From JACQBY01 sp041486115 (GTDB taxonomy: Bacteria; Nitrospirota; Nitrospiria; JACQBW01): a stretch of 18,019 nucleotides of DNA. Positions 6,597 to 14,873 of the stretch are shown in pieces. The stretch lies in the NCBI GenBank assembly GCA_041486115.1, contig JBGPKT010000046.1, positions 1 through 18,019 on the forward strand, written 5' to 3'. How positions within the stretch are numbered: position 1 is the first letter of the stretch; every line of letters begins with the position of its first letter. The notes below the pieces were generated by a model that saw only the letters and a list, made by a program, of their open reading frames with translations, made no database searches and was not told the DNA's origin. Both the position numbers and the translations under genes were made by a program.

Positions 6597-7328
6597 ATGA
6601 AAAGGTACAGCATTTTTATTCTTATGATCTTTTTACTTTTATTTCTCTCCGTTGGTGAAGTGCAAATTCTCCATGCCTATACTGAGATCCCTGTTGAAAA
6701 TGGAGGAGAGGTGTCCGGAACCATTTCTTTAAAAGGCGCGTTCCCGGTCAATCAGCCGGCAAAAGTACTTATTAATCCTGAATATTGCGGGAATACCGTT
6801 TATGAGGAAACTTATGTAGTGAACCCTCAAAATAAAGGATTAGAGAATGTCGTTATCAGTATCGAAGGAATTGAAAAGGGAAAAAAAGCGGAAGGCCTTC
6901 CTGTTTATTTAGAAATCATGAAGTGTCGCTTTGTTCCTCATGTTATTGCCGGGATGGTTGGAAGTTCATATGAAGTGCGAAACATGGATCCCATTATGCA
7001 TAATTACCATACGAGGCTAAATGAAAAAACCATCTTGAATGTGGCCATTCCTCCCCAAGGAAAAAACATCAAAAAACCATTGTCTCAGGTTGGGGTCCTC
7101 AACGCCAACTGCGACACTCACACGTTCATGAAAAGTGCTATCTTTGTCGCGGAAAATCCCTACTTCGCAGTTACAGATAAGAACGGACATTACACCATAT
7201 CCAATATCCCTCCAGGAAAATACCGGGTAAAAATCTGGCATGAAGGATTTCTTTCGATTCGAGAGAGAGAGGTCGCGGTATCTTCAAATAAAAACACCAT
7301 ACTATCGATCGATCTGGTGTTACAATAA
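6597..7328 (+). CDS. Exported cupredoxin-like protein with carboxypeptidase-regulatory-like domain (paralogue B)
   Basis: A 243-residue paralogue of the divergent gene at 5531-6274, roughly half identical by eye over the mature part. Signal peptide about 1-27 (KRYSIFILMIFLLLF core, HAY end). Copper-site candidates are His135 in DPIMHNYH and Cys172, His175, Met178 in NCDTHTFM, again Cys-x2-His-x2-Met. Cys64 (NPEYCG), Cys110 and His115 (CRFVPHV) are shared with paralogue A. The C-terminal domain carries PYFAVTDKNGHYTISNIPPG. A GTG at 6576 would extend it by seven residues, but AGAGG 5 nt before the ATG at 6597 favours the shorter form, which also begins like a signal peptide. It probably sits in the periplasm as an electron-transfer or metal-binding protein. 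The substrate or partner is unknown. Confidence 0.75.
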   Translation: MKRYSIFILMIFLLLFLSVGEVQILHAYTEIPVENGGEVSGTISLKGAFPVNQPAKVLINPEYCGNTVYEETYVVNPQNKGLENVVISIEGIEKGKKAEGLPVYLEIMKCRFVPHVIAGMVGSSYEVRNMDPIMHNYHTRLNEKTILNVAIPPQGKNIKKPLSQVGVLNANCDTHTFMKSAIFVAENPYFAVTDKNGHYTISNIPPGKYRVKIWHEGFLSIREREVAVSSNKNTILSIDLVLQ

Positions 7329-7410
7329 GCTTGCCCTGAAAATCAGTCCGCAGGTGTTTAAAAAAGTAATCTGGAAACCTCTTTGATCCCGTTTTGTTCC
7401 GGTCTCCAAT

Positions 7411-9540
7411 TTATGCCTTAAACTTTTTCACTTCCTCTTTTAAAATAGCGGCCTGCTGCGTCAAGATTTCTCCAACCTGATTCATTTCTTTTACCTGTTG
7501 GACGCTTTTGCGCGAAATTTTGCGGATCTCTTCCATGGAACCCGTGAGGTGCAATGTACCTTTTTTCTCCTCATCGATTGAATTTAAAATGTGTTGTACC
7601 CTATCGGTTACATTTTCTATGGCTTTAGTAATCTGGAGGCTCCCGCTCGATTGTTCCTGCATTGACCGCTGGACCCCTCTTGTCGAATCCCTCATCTTTT
7701 CCGAAGATAAGAGGATCTGTTCGCTCCCCTGTTTTTGCTGGAGGGTGGCGGACGCGATCTGTCTCACCATCCCGCCGATCAACTCCATTGAATCTGTAAT
7801 TTCCTTAATCTGACTTGCCTGTTCAATCGTCGCTTTCTCGATTTTATGAGACATTTCAGTCGCTTGCAGGGAACTCTCCAGGATTTTCTTTAACGCCTCT
7901 CTTCCATTTAATGAAAGTTTTATTCCTTCTTCAACGCTGGCAAAACCGGATTGAGTTGCCTGGATCGCCATATGCACCTGTTCCCGGACATCCGTGATCA
8001 TCTGGGCAATTTCCTGAGTAGAGGTCGATGTCCGGTCCGCGAGGTTTCTAATCTCATCCGCCACCACCGCAAAGCCTTTTCCCTGATCGCCGGCCTGGGC
8101 CGCGAGGATCGCGGCATTCAATGCCAGGAGATTGGTTTGTTTGGTAACCTCATCGATGACGGTTAAAATGTTACCAATATGTTCGGAGCGCTGCCCAAGC
8201 TGATTGATCATACGGACAGAAAGTTCGACCGCTTCTTTAATTTTGTTCATACCGCTAATGGTCTTTTCAACTGATTCCATTCCTAATTCTTTGGCATCTG
8301 CTGTGACTTTTTCAGACAGAGAGGCCGCTTGCTTCGAGTGCGTCTCGACTTCCTTGACCGAAAGGTTGATCTTATGGACGAAATTGAGCGTTTTTTCAGC
8401 GGAAGAAGACAGTGTCTCCGCATTTTTAGCCACTTCCTTGATGGTGGCGTTCATTTCAATAATGGAAGCTGAGGTTCCGTCTACATCAGAAGCCATACTG
8501 ACACTCGTACTGGCGACCTCCTGCGTAGAAACGTTCATCTCTAGAATGGAAGAAGAGGTCGATTCCGCCGCCGCAGATAGTCCTTCCACATTCACAAATA
8601 TTTCCTTAATAGAAGCATTCATCTGTTCAATGGCGGAGGAAATTGTCTCGGTTTCATTTGCCTGCAGCTTTGCTCCCTCCATGACCTGGTTAATATTTTG
8701 ACCAATCTGACCGGAAACTGAATCCACCTGGTGCGAAACAGTTTGTATTTTTTTGACCATGCCATTTAAACTTTTCGACATTTTTACAAAAGCCCGGCTC
8801 AGAGTGCCGATTTCATCCTGAGAGTGGACTTCGATGGTTTGTGTAAAATCTCCGTCGGCAATCCTGGTGGCAACATGGGCCATCTGCTCGATCGGGCGGA
8901 TAATTTTGGTCACGAATAAAAGGGCGATCAATATGCCGGCACAGATTATTAAAATGGTCAAGCCCAGGCTGATTAAGAAATGGGCCAATCTTTTTTCCTT
9001 CAGGTGTTGAAGCGAGATTCCAATACGGACCACTCCAACTTGATTGCCAGCTTTAGTGGTAGAAGTAAGGTCCATAAGTCCTGGTTCTAACGTCTTCGTC
9101 AAAATCGGGCTAATAATGTCGTAATAATTCAGACCCGTGAGAGAATCATATTCATAAATGTCGGGAGAAGTCGCATTCAGGGCTTTTTTTGCAGAATCAT
9201 CGGAAAGAACATTTCCGATGATTCCTTTTTCCGTCGCGGTCAGGACTTTTCCCTGCTTGTCGAGGATCATGACATAGGAAACATCCAATTCATTCGAAAT
9301 CCCGGACAAATAACCGTTTAATACATCTGTGTCTCCTACCATAACGCCATACAAACTGTTGTGCGCCAGGTTTTTAGCGAGAGACAGACCTCTCTGCTTT
9401 AACTCTTCCTTTAGGGAGGTTGTGGTCTGGACTAGATAAAAGCCGCTCATCAGAGCACCTTGAATAATAAAAAGCAAGCTGATAATGGCGATAAACTTCA
9501 TTCGTAAATTTAATTTTGTGATCAAATGAATCCCTGTCAT
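7411..9540 (-). CDS. Methyl-accepting chemotaxis protein with periplasmic sensor and HAMP domains
   Basis: An inner-membrane chemoreceptor of 709 residues that would signal through CheA/CheW. Order: transmembrane helix 1 (about 14-37), a periplasmic sensor of about 150 residues resembling a single Cache domain (38-186), transmembrane helix 2 (about 188-211), HAMP (about 212-265), and a long cytoplasmic coiled coil. The hairpin tip runs from NLLALNAAILAAQAG (470-484) through DQGKGFAVVADEIRNLA (485-501). Most receptors have NAAIEAARAG there; Glu is Leu and Arg is Gln in this protein. Four 28-residue repeats occupy 307-398. There is no CheR-binding pentapeptide at the C-terminus (KKFKA). AAAGG lies about 7 nt before the ATG. 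No che genes are in the window, so it works with a system encoded elsewhere. The ligand cannot be guessed. Confidence 0.93.
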   Translation of the reverse strand: MTGIHLITKLNLRMKFIAIISLLFIIQGALMSGFYLVQTTTSLKEELKQRGLSLAKNLAHNSLYGVMVGDTDVLNGYLSGISNELDVSYVMILDKQGKVLTATEKGIIGNVLSDDSAKKALNATSPDIYEYDSLTGLNYYDIISPILTKTLEPGLMDLTSTTKAGNQVGVVRIGISLQHLKEKRLAHFLISLGLTILIICAGILIALLFVTKIIRPIEQMAHVATRIADGDFTQTIEVHSQDEIGTLSRAFVKMSKSLNGMVKKIQTVSHQVDSVSGQIGQNINQVMEGAKLQANETETISSAIEQMNASIKEIFVNVEGLSAAAESTSSSILEMNVSTQEVASTSVSMASDVDGTSASIIEMNATIKEVAKNAETLSSSAEKTLNFVHKINLSVKEVETHSKQAASLSEKVTADAKELGMESVEKTISGMNKIKEAVELSVRMINQLGQRSEHIGNILTVIDEVTKQTNLLALNAAILAAQAGDQGKGFAVVADEIRNLADRTSTSTQEIAQMITDVREQVHMAIQATQSGFASVEEGIKLSLNGREALKKILESSLQATEMSHKIEKATIEQASQIKEITDSMELIGGMVRQIASATLQQKQGSEQILLSSEKMRDSTRGVQRSMQEQSSGSLQITKAIENVTDRVQHILNSIDEEKKGTLHLTGSMEEIRKISRKSVQQVKEMNQVGEILTQQAAILKEEVKKFKA
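8347..8622 (-). repeat. Tandem 28-residue repeats inside the chemoreceptor coiled coil
   Basis: Within the receptor, MNASIKEI (307), MNVSTQEV (335), MNATIKEV (363) and INLSVKEV (391) recur exactly every 28 residues, that is four heptads or 84 bp. The residues between are Ser/Ala-rich. Integral heptad spacing keeps the coiled coil in register, suggesting internal duplication that lengthens the signalling stalk. Confidence 0.7.
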
Positions 9541-9672
9541 ATTTTGACCTTTCAGAAAACATATTTAATTCAATTATTTTAATGTTATCATATTTTGAAA
9601 AAACTGCATTATCAGAGATCTAACTTGTAACGGATTTCAGCGAATGATATCCCGCACGATTCGGGCGGAGTC

Positions 9673-9735
9673 ATGAGATTCTGGATAACTTTATTTTTTG
9701 TCTTGATTTTGGGAATCGGCTACGGGAAGATGTGA
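9673..9735 (+). CDS. Possible 20-residue hydrophobic small protein
   Basis: A short frame in the gap between the chemoreceptor and the porin. It starts MRFWITLFFVLILGIG and ends with Lys-Met before TGA, like a single membrane helix or a bare signal sequence. GGAG precedes the ATG but only 2 nt away, which is tighter than usual. It could be a small membrane protein, the relic start of a lost exported gene, or chance. Low confidence. Confidence 0.2.
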   Translation: MRFWITLFFVLILGIGYGKM

Positions 9736-9743
9736 GACATCAA

Positions 9744-9771
9744 TTGACAGGTTCAATTTATCTGGTATCCT
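9744..9771 (+). promoter_or_regulatory. Promoter for the porin operon
   Basis: TTGACA (9744-9749), a 16-bp spacer, and TATCCT (9766-9771), about 78 nt before the porin ATG. A second, less well-spaced candidate lies closer: TTGACC (9802-9807), 15 bp, TAGAAT (9823-9828). Two tandem starts are possible. The remainder of the 308-bp gap (9541-9848) shows only the small frame at 9673. Confidence 0.5.
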
Positions 9772-9848
9772 AGAAGAAGTTCAGGCCAAGTAATAATTCC
9801 CTTGACCCGTTCCACATTAAAATAGAATTTACTTAAGCAGGAGGACCA

Positions 9849-10982
9849 ATGTTAAAAGGCCGAAAGTTATCGATTGTTTTTTTATCCTATTCTCTTTTAG
9901 TTCTGTTTATTTTACCCGGTTCAGCGTGGTCGCAGGCGAGTGGTATGCACGGATCGGACTACGGGTCTCCGGCATCGTTTGCGGAATTTCACGGCTTTTT
10001 AAACGTCAATTACTTCGATTTCAATAATGAGTTAGGATCTGCGCCCCCTTCAGGCCTTGAATTACGGGATTTCTATCTCTCAGCCAAGAGCCAGCTCCGG
10101 CAAAATATTACCGTCTTCGGCGAGATTGAAGTGGAGCAGGGAACATTTAAGCTTGATCGAGGTTTCATCGATCTGCATCTTATTCCGGCATTAAATATTC
10201 AATTTGGAAGGTTCTTCACGCCGTTCGGGATCGACAAGGTGGTTTCCATTCAGCCCCCTTTTAATAAACTGGTGAGTATCCCCTTGCCGCTGGGAGAGCT
10301 GGGGTATGAAGACTGGTCCGATGTCGGCGTAGAGGCGTACGGCCAATTTTCGATGAAGCCGGCGTTTGTCGGATATCAGCTGGCCGTGATGAAGGGACCG
10401 GCCGGGCTGACCGAAACGGATTTACTCGATACCGAGAATAACCGAAACAAAATGGTCTATGGCCGTGTAAAAGCGGGAAGGCTTACTTCTGAGGGGACCC
10501 GGCTCGATGTGGGGGCATCCGCGGGCTATGGAAAGTATGACGATGCCAGCCAGAACATCATACGCCTTTTTGGAGCGGACGCCATTTTAAATTGGATGGG
10601 TTTCGACCTGCGCGGCGAATATATGGTCCGAAGCGGAGACGATGCGACAGCGGCTAACTTATGTCGTGGGAGCAATACGCCTACTGCTTGTACGCCTGCT
10701 CGCGCAAACGCGGAGGGGTACTATATCCAGCTCTCCTATCTTCTTTTGAAAAACCTCCCAAATATTTATTCTCTTGAGCCTGTTGTCCGGTTCGATAAGA
10801 GCGATTTGGCAGATCATTTTGGTCCGACAGACCCCGACACCACGCGACGTCGTGTGACCGTAGGTCTGAACTATGCTCCGTATGATCATTTTCATATCAA
10901 AGGAGAATACCAGTTCATAAAAAATGACGGGACCGATCTTCATAATGACGGGATGATGTTAGCTGTTGCCGCGGATTTCTAA
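9849..10982 (+). CDS. Phosphate-selective porin-like outer-membrane protein (OprO/OprP type)
   Basis: A 377-residue outer-membrane beta-barrel. It has a signal peptide ending near SAWSQA (25-30), alternating amphipathic strands, and a terminal Phe (VAADF), the assembly signal of many barrels. The segment FGRFFTPFGIDK (119-130), followed by repeated aromatic-rich strands and LGYEDWSDVGVE, resembles the phosphate-selective porin O and P family. Family membership does not prove phosphate specificity, and related barrels carry other anions. Two Cys at 272 and 281 bracket a short Ser/Thr/Pro-rich segment, likely an extracellular loop closed by a disulfide. AGGAGG lies 4 nt before the ATG. The next gene follows after 52 bp on the same strand, probably one operon. 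Confidence 0.8.
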   Translation: MLKGRKLSIVFLSYSLLVLFILPGSAWSQASGMHGSDYGSPASFAEFHGFLNVNYFDFNNELGSAPPSGLELRDFYLSAKSQLRQNITVFGEIEVEQGTFKLDRGFIDLHLIPALNIQFGRFFTPFGIDKVVSIQPPFNKLVSIPLPLGELGYEDWSDVGVEAYGQFSMKPAFVGYQLAVMKGPAGLTETDLLDTENNRNKMVYGRVKAGRLTSEGTRLDVGASAGYGKYDDASQNIIRLFGADAILNWMGFDLRGEYMVRSGDDATAANLCRGSNTPTACTPARANAEGYYIQLSYLLLKNLPNIYSLEPVVRFDKSDLADHFGPTDPDTTRRRVTVGLNYAPYDHFHIKGEYQFIKNDGTDLHNDGMMLAVAADF

Positions 10983-11034
10983 AGAGCGAAGGAAGAGCTC
11001 TGAAGTTTTTTGCCAGAATGAGGAGAGAAATCAA

Positions 11035-11619
11035 ATGAAGCGGATTAAGGAAAGGCTATTGAATCAAAAATTATTTTATCTACTGTTATTGGGGATATTG
11101 CTGTCTCAGGTGGTTCCCGCTCACGCGCAGTCTTACCGGGATCTGGGCCTGCCCCCTTCTGAAATTTACCAAAAGATGCTCGAATATGCACAGGAGAAAG
11201 ATTTCGACAGGTTGTCCAAGACGCTCCAGCTCATCAAACCGGTGACCGAAGCGCTCGATACCAAGTATGCCTCGCATCTGAGCGAGGACATTCTGTCGGC
11301 GATCGGCAGGAAAGATGGAGATAAGGCCCTCCAGACGATCCGGCGGTTTCTTTTAACTGATATGAAAGACCTTCTCTCGATCGGAGTCGGCGCAATGAGG
11401 GAATCGGCGGAAAAGGCGACAACGAAATTTAAAACGGCCTATCTCGATTATTTATTGCTGAGCCCTTATATTCAGGTAAAAAGTTTTTCTTCGGATCAGA
11501 AAATTAAAAACCTTTTCCGGAGGGCGGTGACGAGATTCTCAAGCGAAGAAGAACTAAAATCCATAAGTGACGAAATCGAGAAAGAGCTTTTTAGTGCGGA
11601 TCCCACTTTGAAACATTAA
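11035..11619 (+). CDS. Secreted helical protein of unknown function
   Basis: A 194-residue protein with a strong signal peptide ending AHAQS (about residues 29-33). The mature part is rich in Lys, Glu and Leu and predicted by eye to be almost wholly alpha-helical. There are no Cys, no heme motif and no transmembrane segment after the signal peptide. I do not recognise the family. The frame is open back to 10966, overlapping the porin end. The ATG at 11035 is preferred because GAGGAG precedes it by about 8 nt and the signal peptide then starts normally (MKRIKERLLNQKLFYLLLLG). Co-transcription with the porin suggests a periplasmic accessory, such as a channel plug, chaperone or substrate handler. 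That is inference from position only. Confidence 0.8.
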   Translation: MKRIKERLLNQKLFYLLLLGILLSQVVPAHAQSYRDLGLPPSEIYQKMLEYAQEKDFDRLSKTLQLIKPVTEALDTKYASHLSEDILSAIGRKDGDKALQTIRRFLLTDMKDLLSIGVGAMRESAEKATTKFKTAYLDYLLLSPYIQVKSFSSDQKIKNLFRRAVTRFSSEEELKSISDEIEKELFSADPTLKH

Positions 11620-11623
11620 AGAA

Positions 11624-11649
11624 CCCGGTTAGGATCCGGGGACTTTTCT
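11624..11649 (+). terminator. Weak intrinsic terminator after the porin operon
   Basis: CCCGG (11624-11628), loop TTAGGAT, CCGGG (11636-11640), then GACTTTTCT. The stem is only 5 bp and the T-run is short and offset. It starts 5 nt after the stop codon of the secreted-protein gene, the right place for a terminator. Confidence 0.45.
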
Positions 11650-11992
11650 CTTCATGACCTTTGTCTAAAAACGAGGCGACCAACGGGTTAAGAGGAAAAT
11701 CTTTAAAAAATGATTCTCCCACAGACGCTAACCCTCTCCATAATGAGCTTTTCTATGACTCTTTCCATATTCACTTAATACTCCTTTAGAAGCGTTTCAC
11801 TCAGCTTCATTTTTACGCAGCCTCTGCCAATTGCTGACGGTCGAATCTTTGCCTCCTATGGGTCACTCATGGACGCAACAGTACGATAAGCTTAACGCAA
11901 CATTCCGGAAATACGAAATCTTTTGCATCGGCTTGAACATCGGTATAAAGTGGTGTTGGTACTCATAGGCAAGACTTCATCGCGGAGGCGAT
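11650..11992. other. Non-coding gap before the GGDEF-EAL gene
   Basis: About 340 bp with no credible gene, tRNA or large repeat. A poor promoter candidate, TTGCAT (11923-11928) with 15 bp to TATAAA (11944-11949), could serve the GGDEF-EAL gene. A minus-strand 23-codon GTG frame (11703-11774) has AAAGGAG ahead of it but no other support. The gap may hold one junction of the segment carrying the next gene. Confidence 0.4.
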
Positions 11993-14788
11993 ATGCCGCT
12001 AAATTATTCCACGGCCACCAAACCAGCGGTGCTCAAACGCTTTACACTGATTTACCTGCCCGTCGCTATTGTTCTTTCCGGCCTTCTCCTGTTGAACTTT
12101 CGACAGGACGAACAAAGGGAAATAGAAAATATAACGCAGCGCGAGAATAGTCACATCGAATTGGCCAAGGCTATGATGACACAGCATTTTGCGGATGTTA
12201 ATTCCGATGTGCGTATCCTCGCCAATCTGTCAGTGTTGCAGAATTATTTGGACTCCGGCAATCCGACGCTTCATGATGAAGTGGCTAAATATCTTTTAGT
12301 GCTGTCCCAGGTAACGCGCCTGTATGACAAGGTACGTTATCTGGACGCCAGCGGCAAGGAAGAGATCCGTATCAATTTTAACGATGGCAAGCCCGCCATC
12401 GTTCCGCGCGAAGAGTTGCAGGATAAATCAAAGCACTATTTCTTCAGAGACGTATTCAGCCTGCGCCAGGGCGAAATATATGTTTCGCCGCTGGACTTGA
12501 ACGTTGAACATAATCGCCTGGAGATTCCCTTCAAGCCGGCAATCCGTTTCGGTACTCCGGTATTCGACAGTGCAGGACGCAAGCAGGGGATTCTCCTCTT
12601 AAATTATTTTGCGAACAATCTGCTCCAGAGTTTTCACAGGGCAATGCAAGGGAACGACCAAAGCGGCATGCTGATCAATCGCGACGGCTATTGGCTGGAG
12701 AACGTAAACCATGCGGATGAATGGGGCTTCATGCTGGGCAAGAATGACCGCACCTTCGGACACGATTTTCCCAACGAGTGGCGCACCATCTCTATGGTTG
12801 AGAAAGGAGCGCTGCTGACAGCGAAAGGGCTGTTTATCTATAGCACCATCCATCCGCTGCTTTTGGGAGAGGTATCCTCTACGGGTTCCGAGATAGTGAG
12901 TGGGACCAGCAAGCAAATGATAACGTCCTCTGATTTCTACTGGAAGATTATTTCGTTCACTCCACATGCCGTACTGGCAGGCGCTCTCTTCTACAACCAA
13001 GCCCACAACAGGGTACTGATTGCCGTTATTTATTTGATTCTGGCGCTGGCTGCATGGATCGTCTCGTCCCTCACCTTAAACCGCAAGTATGCAGAGGAAG
13101 CGCTTCGCGTCGCCGCCACCTCCTTTGATTCCCAGCAAGGCATGATGATCACCGATTCCAACAACATTATCCTTCGGGTGAACCAAGCCTTCACCGTCAT
13201 CACCGGCTATCCCGCGGATGAGGTCATCGGCAAGAACCCGCGACTGCTCAGCTCTGGCCGTCATGACACCCACTTCTATGCTTCAATGTGGAAGCGTATT
13301 TGTAGCAGTGGCACATGGGAAGGCGATATCTGGAACCGACGCAAAAACGGCGAATGCTACCCGGAGCATCTTACTGTCACCGAAGTGAAAGACCCAAACG
13401 GAAATGTCACGAATTACGTCGGCGCCATGACCGATATTTCTCTGCGCAAAAGATCGGAAGAAGAGATCCACCTTCTGGCTTTCTATGACCCTCTCACCCG
13501 GTTGCCTAACCGGCGGCTGCTCATGGACCGGCTACTGCAGGCCTTGTCTTCCAGTGCGCGTACCCGTCGATTCGGTGCGCTGCTGTTCATTGACCTGGAC
13601 AACTTCAAGACCCTCAACGACAACTTCGGACATAACATGGGAGATTTGCTGCTGCAACAAGTCACCGAACGACTGACGGCCTGTGTGCGCGAAGCAGACA
13701 CTGTGGCGCGCCTGGGCGGCGACGAGTTCGTCGTGATTCTGGAAGGCCTGAGCGAACAGGCTCTTAAGGCGGCGGCACAGGCAAAATCCGTTGGCGAGAA
13801 AATACTCGTAACTCTCAATCAGCCTTACCAGCTGGCCACGCATGAATATCTCTGCACCTCCAGCATCGGCGCCACGCTATTCCACAATAAGAATCAAAGC
13901 CTAGATGAACTATTGAAACAAGCCGACATCTCCATGTACCAGGCCAAGAAGGCCGGGCGCAACACCCTGCGCTTCTTCGACCCGCAGATGCAGAACGCCA
14001 TCAACCTCCGCGCATCCATCAAAGTCGAATTAGACAATGCACTTAAGAAAGAGCAATTCCAGTTGTATTACCAAATCCAGGTGGATGATTCGCACCGTCC
14101 ATTAGGCGCAGAGGCTTTGATCCGCTGGATCCACCCTGAGCGGGGTTTGGTCTCTCCCGCACAATTCATTCCGCTTGCAGAAGAAACGGGGCTGATCCTG
14201 CCGATCGGGCAATGGGTTATTGAGACGGCCTGCGCGCAACTCAAGATTTGGCAGCAAGACAGGCTCACCCGCGACCTCGTTCTGACGATCAACGTGAGTT
14301 CAATTCAATTCCGCCAAACTGATTTCGTGAGTCAGTTAAGAACTGCCATGCAACGCCATGCCATCAACCCAAATCTGTTCAAGCTGGAACTCACCGAAAG
14401 CTTGTTTCTGGAGGACGTCGATGACACCATTTCAACCATGAACCTATTGAAAGAAGCCGGTGTCAGGTTCTCACTGGACGACTTCGGTACCGGCTATTCA
14501 TGCTTGCAATACCTCAAACGGCTACCGCTCGACCAGATCAAGATCGACCAGTCGTTTATACGCGACCTTGCTGTCGACAGCAGCGATAAAACGATTGTGC
14601 GCACCATCATTGCCATGGCACATAGCCTGAGTATGGACGTGATTGCCGAAGGGGTGGAGACGGAAGAGCAACGACAACTCATCCTGGATAGCGGCTGCTT
14701 TCACTTCCAGGGGTATCTTTTTGGCAGGCCAGTACCCATTGAACAATTTGAGGCTTTACTAAAGCAGATGGAGCCTTTGAGGGGGTAA
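11993..14788 (+). CDS. Membrane sensor c-di-GMP cyclase/phosphodiesterase (periplasmic sensor-PAS-GGDEF-EAL)
   Basis: A 931-residue inner-membrane protein that may make and degrade cyclic di-GMP. Order: transmembrane helix (17-35), a large periplasmic Cache-like sensor (about 36-338), transmembrane helix (340-361), PAS (about 372-487), GGDEF (about 490-662) and EAL (about 672-925). GGDEF is intact at 575-579, preceded by an RxxD inhibitory site (READ, 566-569). EAL is intact at 707-709, with NVSS, ELTES, DDFGTGYS (829-836), KIDQSF and AEGVET all present, so both activities are possible. A GGAGG site lies 4 nt before the ATG. The codon style, with frequent CTG, GGC, GCC and CAG, looks unlike the neighbours and closer to beta/gammaproteobacterial genes, suggesting transfer; this was judged by eye. 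It stands alone, between a 373-bp gap and a convergent operon. Confidence 0.93.
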   Translation: MPLNYSTATKPAVLKRFTLIYLPVAIVLSGLLLLNFRQDEQREIENITQRENSHIELAKAMMTQHFADVNSDVRILANLSVLQNYLDSGNPTLHDEVAKYLLVLSQVTRLYDKVRYLDASGKEEIRINFNDGKPAIVPREELQDKSKHYFFRDVFSLRQGEIYVSPLDLNVEHNRLEIPFKPAIRFGTPVFDSAGRKQGILLLNYFANNLLQSFHRAMQGNDQSGMLINRDGYWLENVNHADEWGFMLGKNDRTFGHDFPNEWRTISMVEKGALLTAKGLFIYSTIHPLLLGEVSSTGSEIVSGTSKQMITSSDFYWKIISFTPHAVLAGALFYNQAHNRVLIAVIYLILALAAWIVSSLTLNRKYAEEALRVAATSFDSQQGMMITDSNNIILRVNQAFTVITGYPADEVIGKNPRLLSSGRHDTHFYASMWKRICSSGTWEGDIWNRRKNGECYPEHLTVTEVKDPNGNVTNYVGAMTDISLRKRSEEEIHLLAFYDPLTRLPNRRLLMDRLLQALSSSARTRRFGALLFIDLDNFKTLNDNFGHNMGDLLLQQVTERLTACVREADTVARLGGDEFVVILEGLSEQALKAAAQAKSVGEKILVTLNQPYQLATHEYLCTSSIGATLFHNKNQSLDELLKQADISMYQAKKAGRNTLRFFDPQMQNAINLRASIKVELDNALKKEQFQLYYQIQVDDSHRPLGAEALIRWIHPERGLVSPAQFIPLAEETGLILPIGQWVIETACAQLKIWQQDRLTRDLVLTINVSSIQFRQTDFVSQLRTAMQRHAINPNLFKLELTESLFLEDVDDTISTMNLLKEAGVRFSLDDFGTGYSCLQYLKRLPLDQIKIDQSFIRDLAVDSSDKTIVRTIIAMAHSLSMDVIAEGVETEEQRQLILDSGCFHFQGYLFGRPVPIEQFEALLKQMEPLRG

Positions 14789-14873
14789 ACCGTGCGGGGA
14801 ACTGACCCAGGGAATAAATGAATAGTAGGGTTTGCAAAACACCGACCCGGTTTGCAGGACCCGGCTTATTCTG

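Noticed and set aside
7344..7375. AGGTGTTT...AAACCT inverted repeat as a bidirectional terminator between paralogue B and the chemoreceptor
   Set aside because: The arms mispair and the loop is long; there is no stable stem.
11703..11774. Minus-strand 23-codon GTG frame preceded by AAAGGAG
   Set aside because: The ribosome site is attractive, but the peptide is very short, has no recognisable features and lacks a promoter; chance is the simpler explanation.
13483..13843. Minus-strand frames opposite the GGDEF domain
   Set aside because: They are antisense shadows of an intact catalytic domain, with no independent start signals or family similarity.
14834..14865. GCAAA...TTTGC hairpin and repeated GACCCGG between the two convergent transcripts as a terminator
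   Set aside because: The stem has a bulge and no T-tract on either strand, so it is too weak to call.
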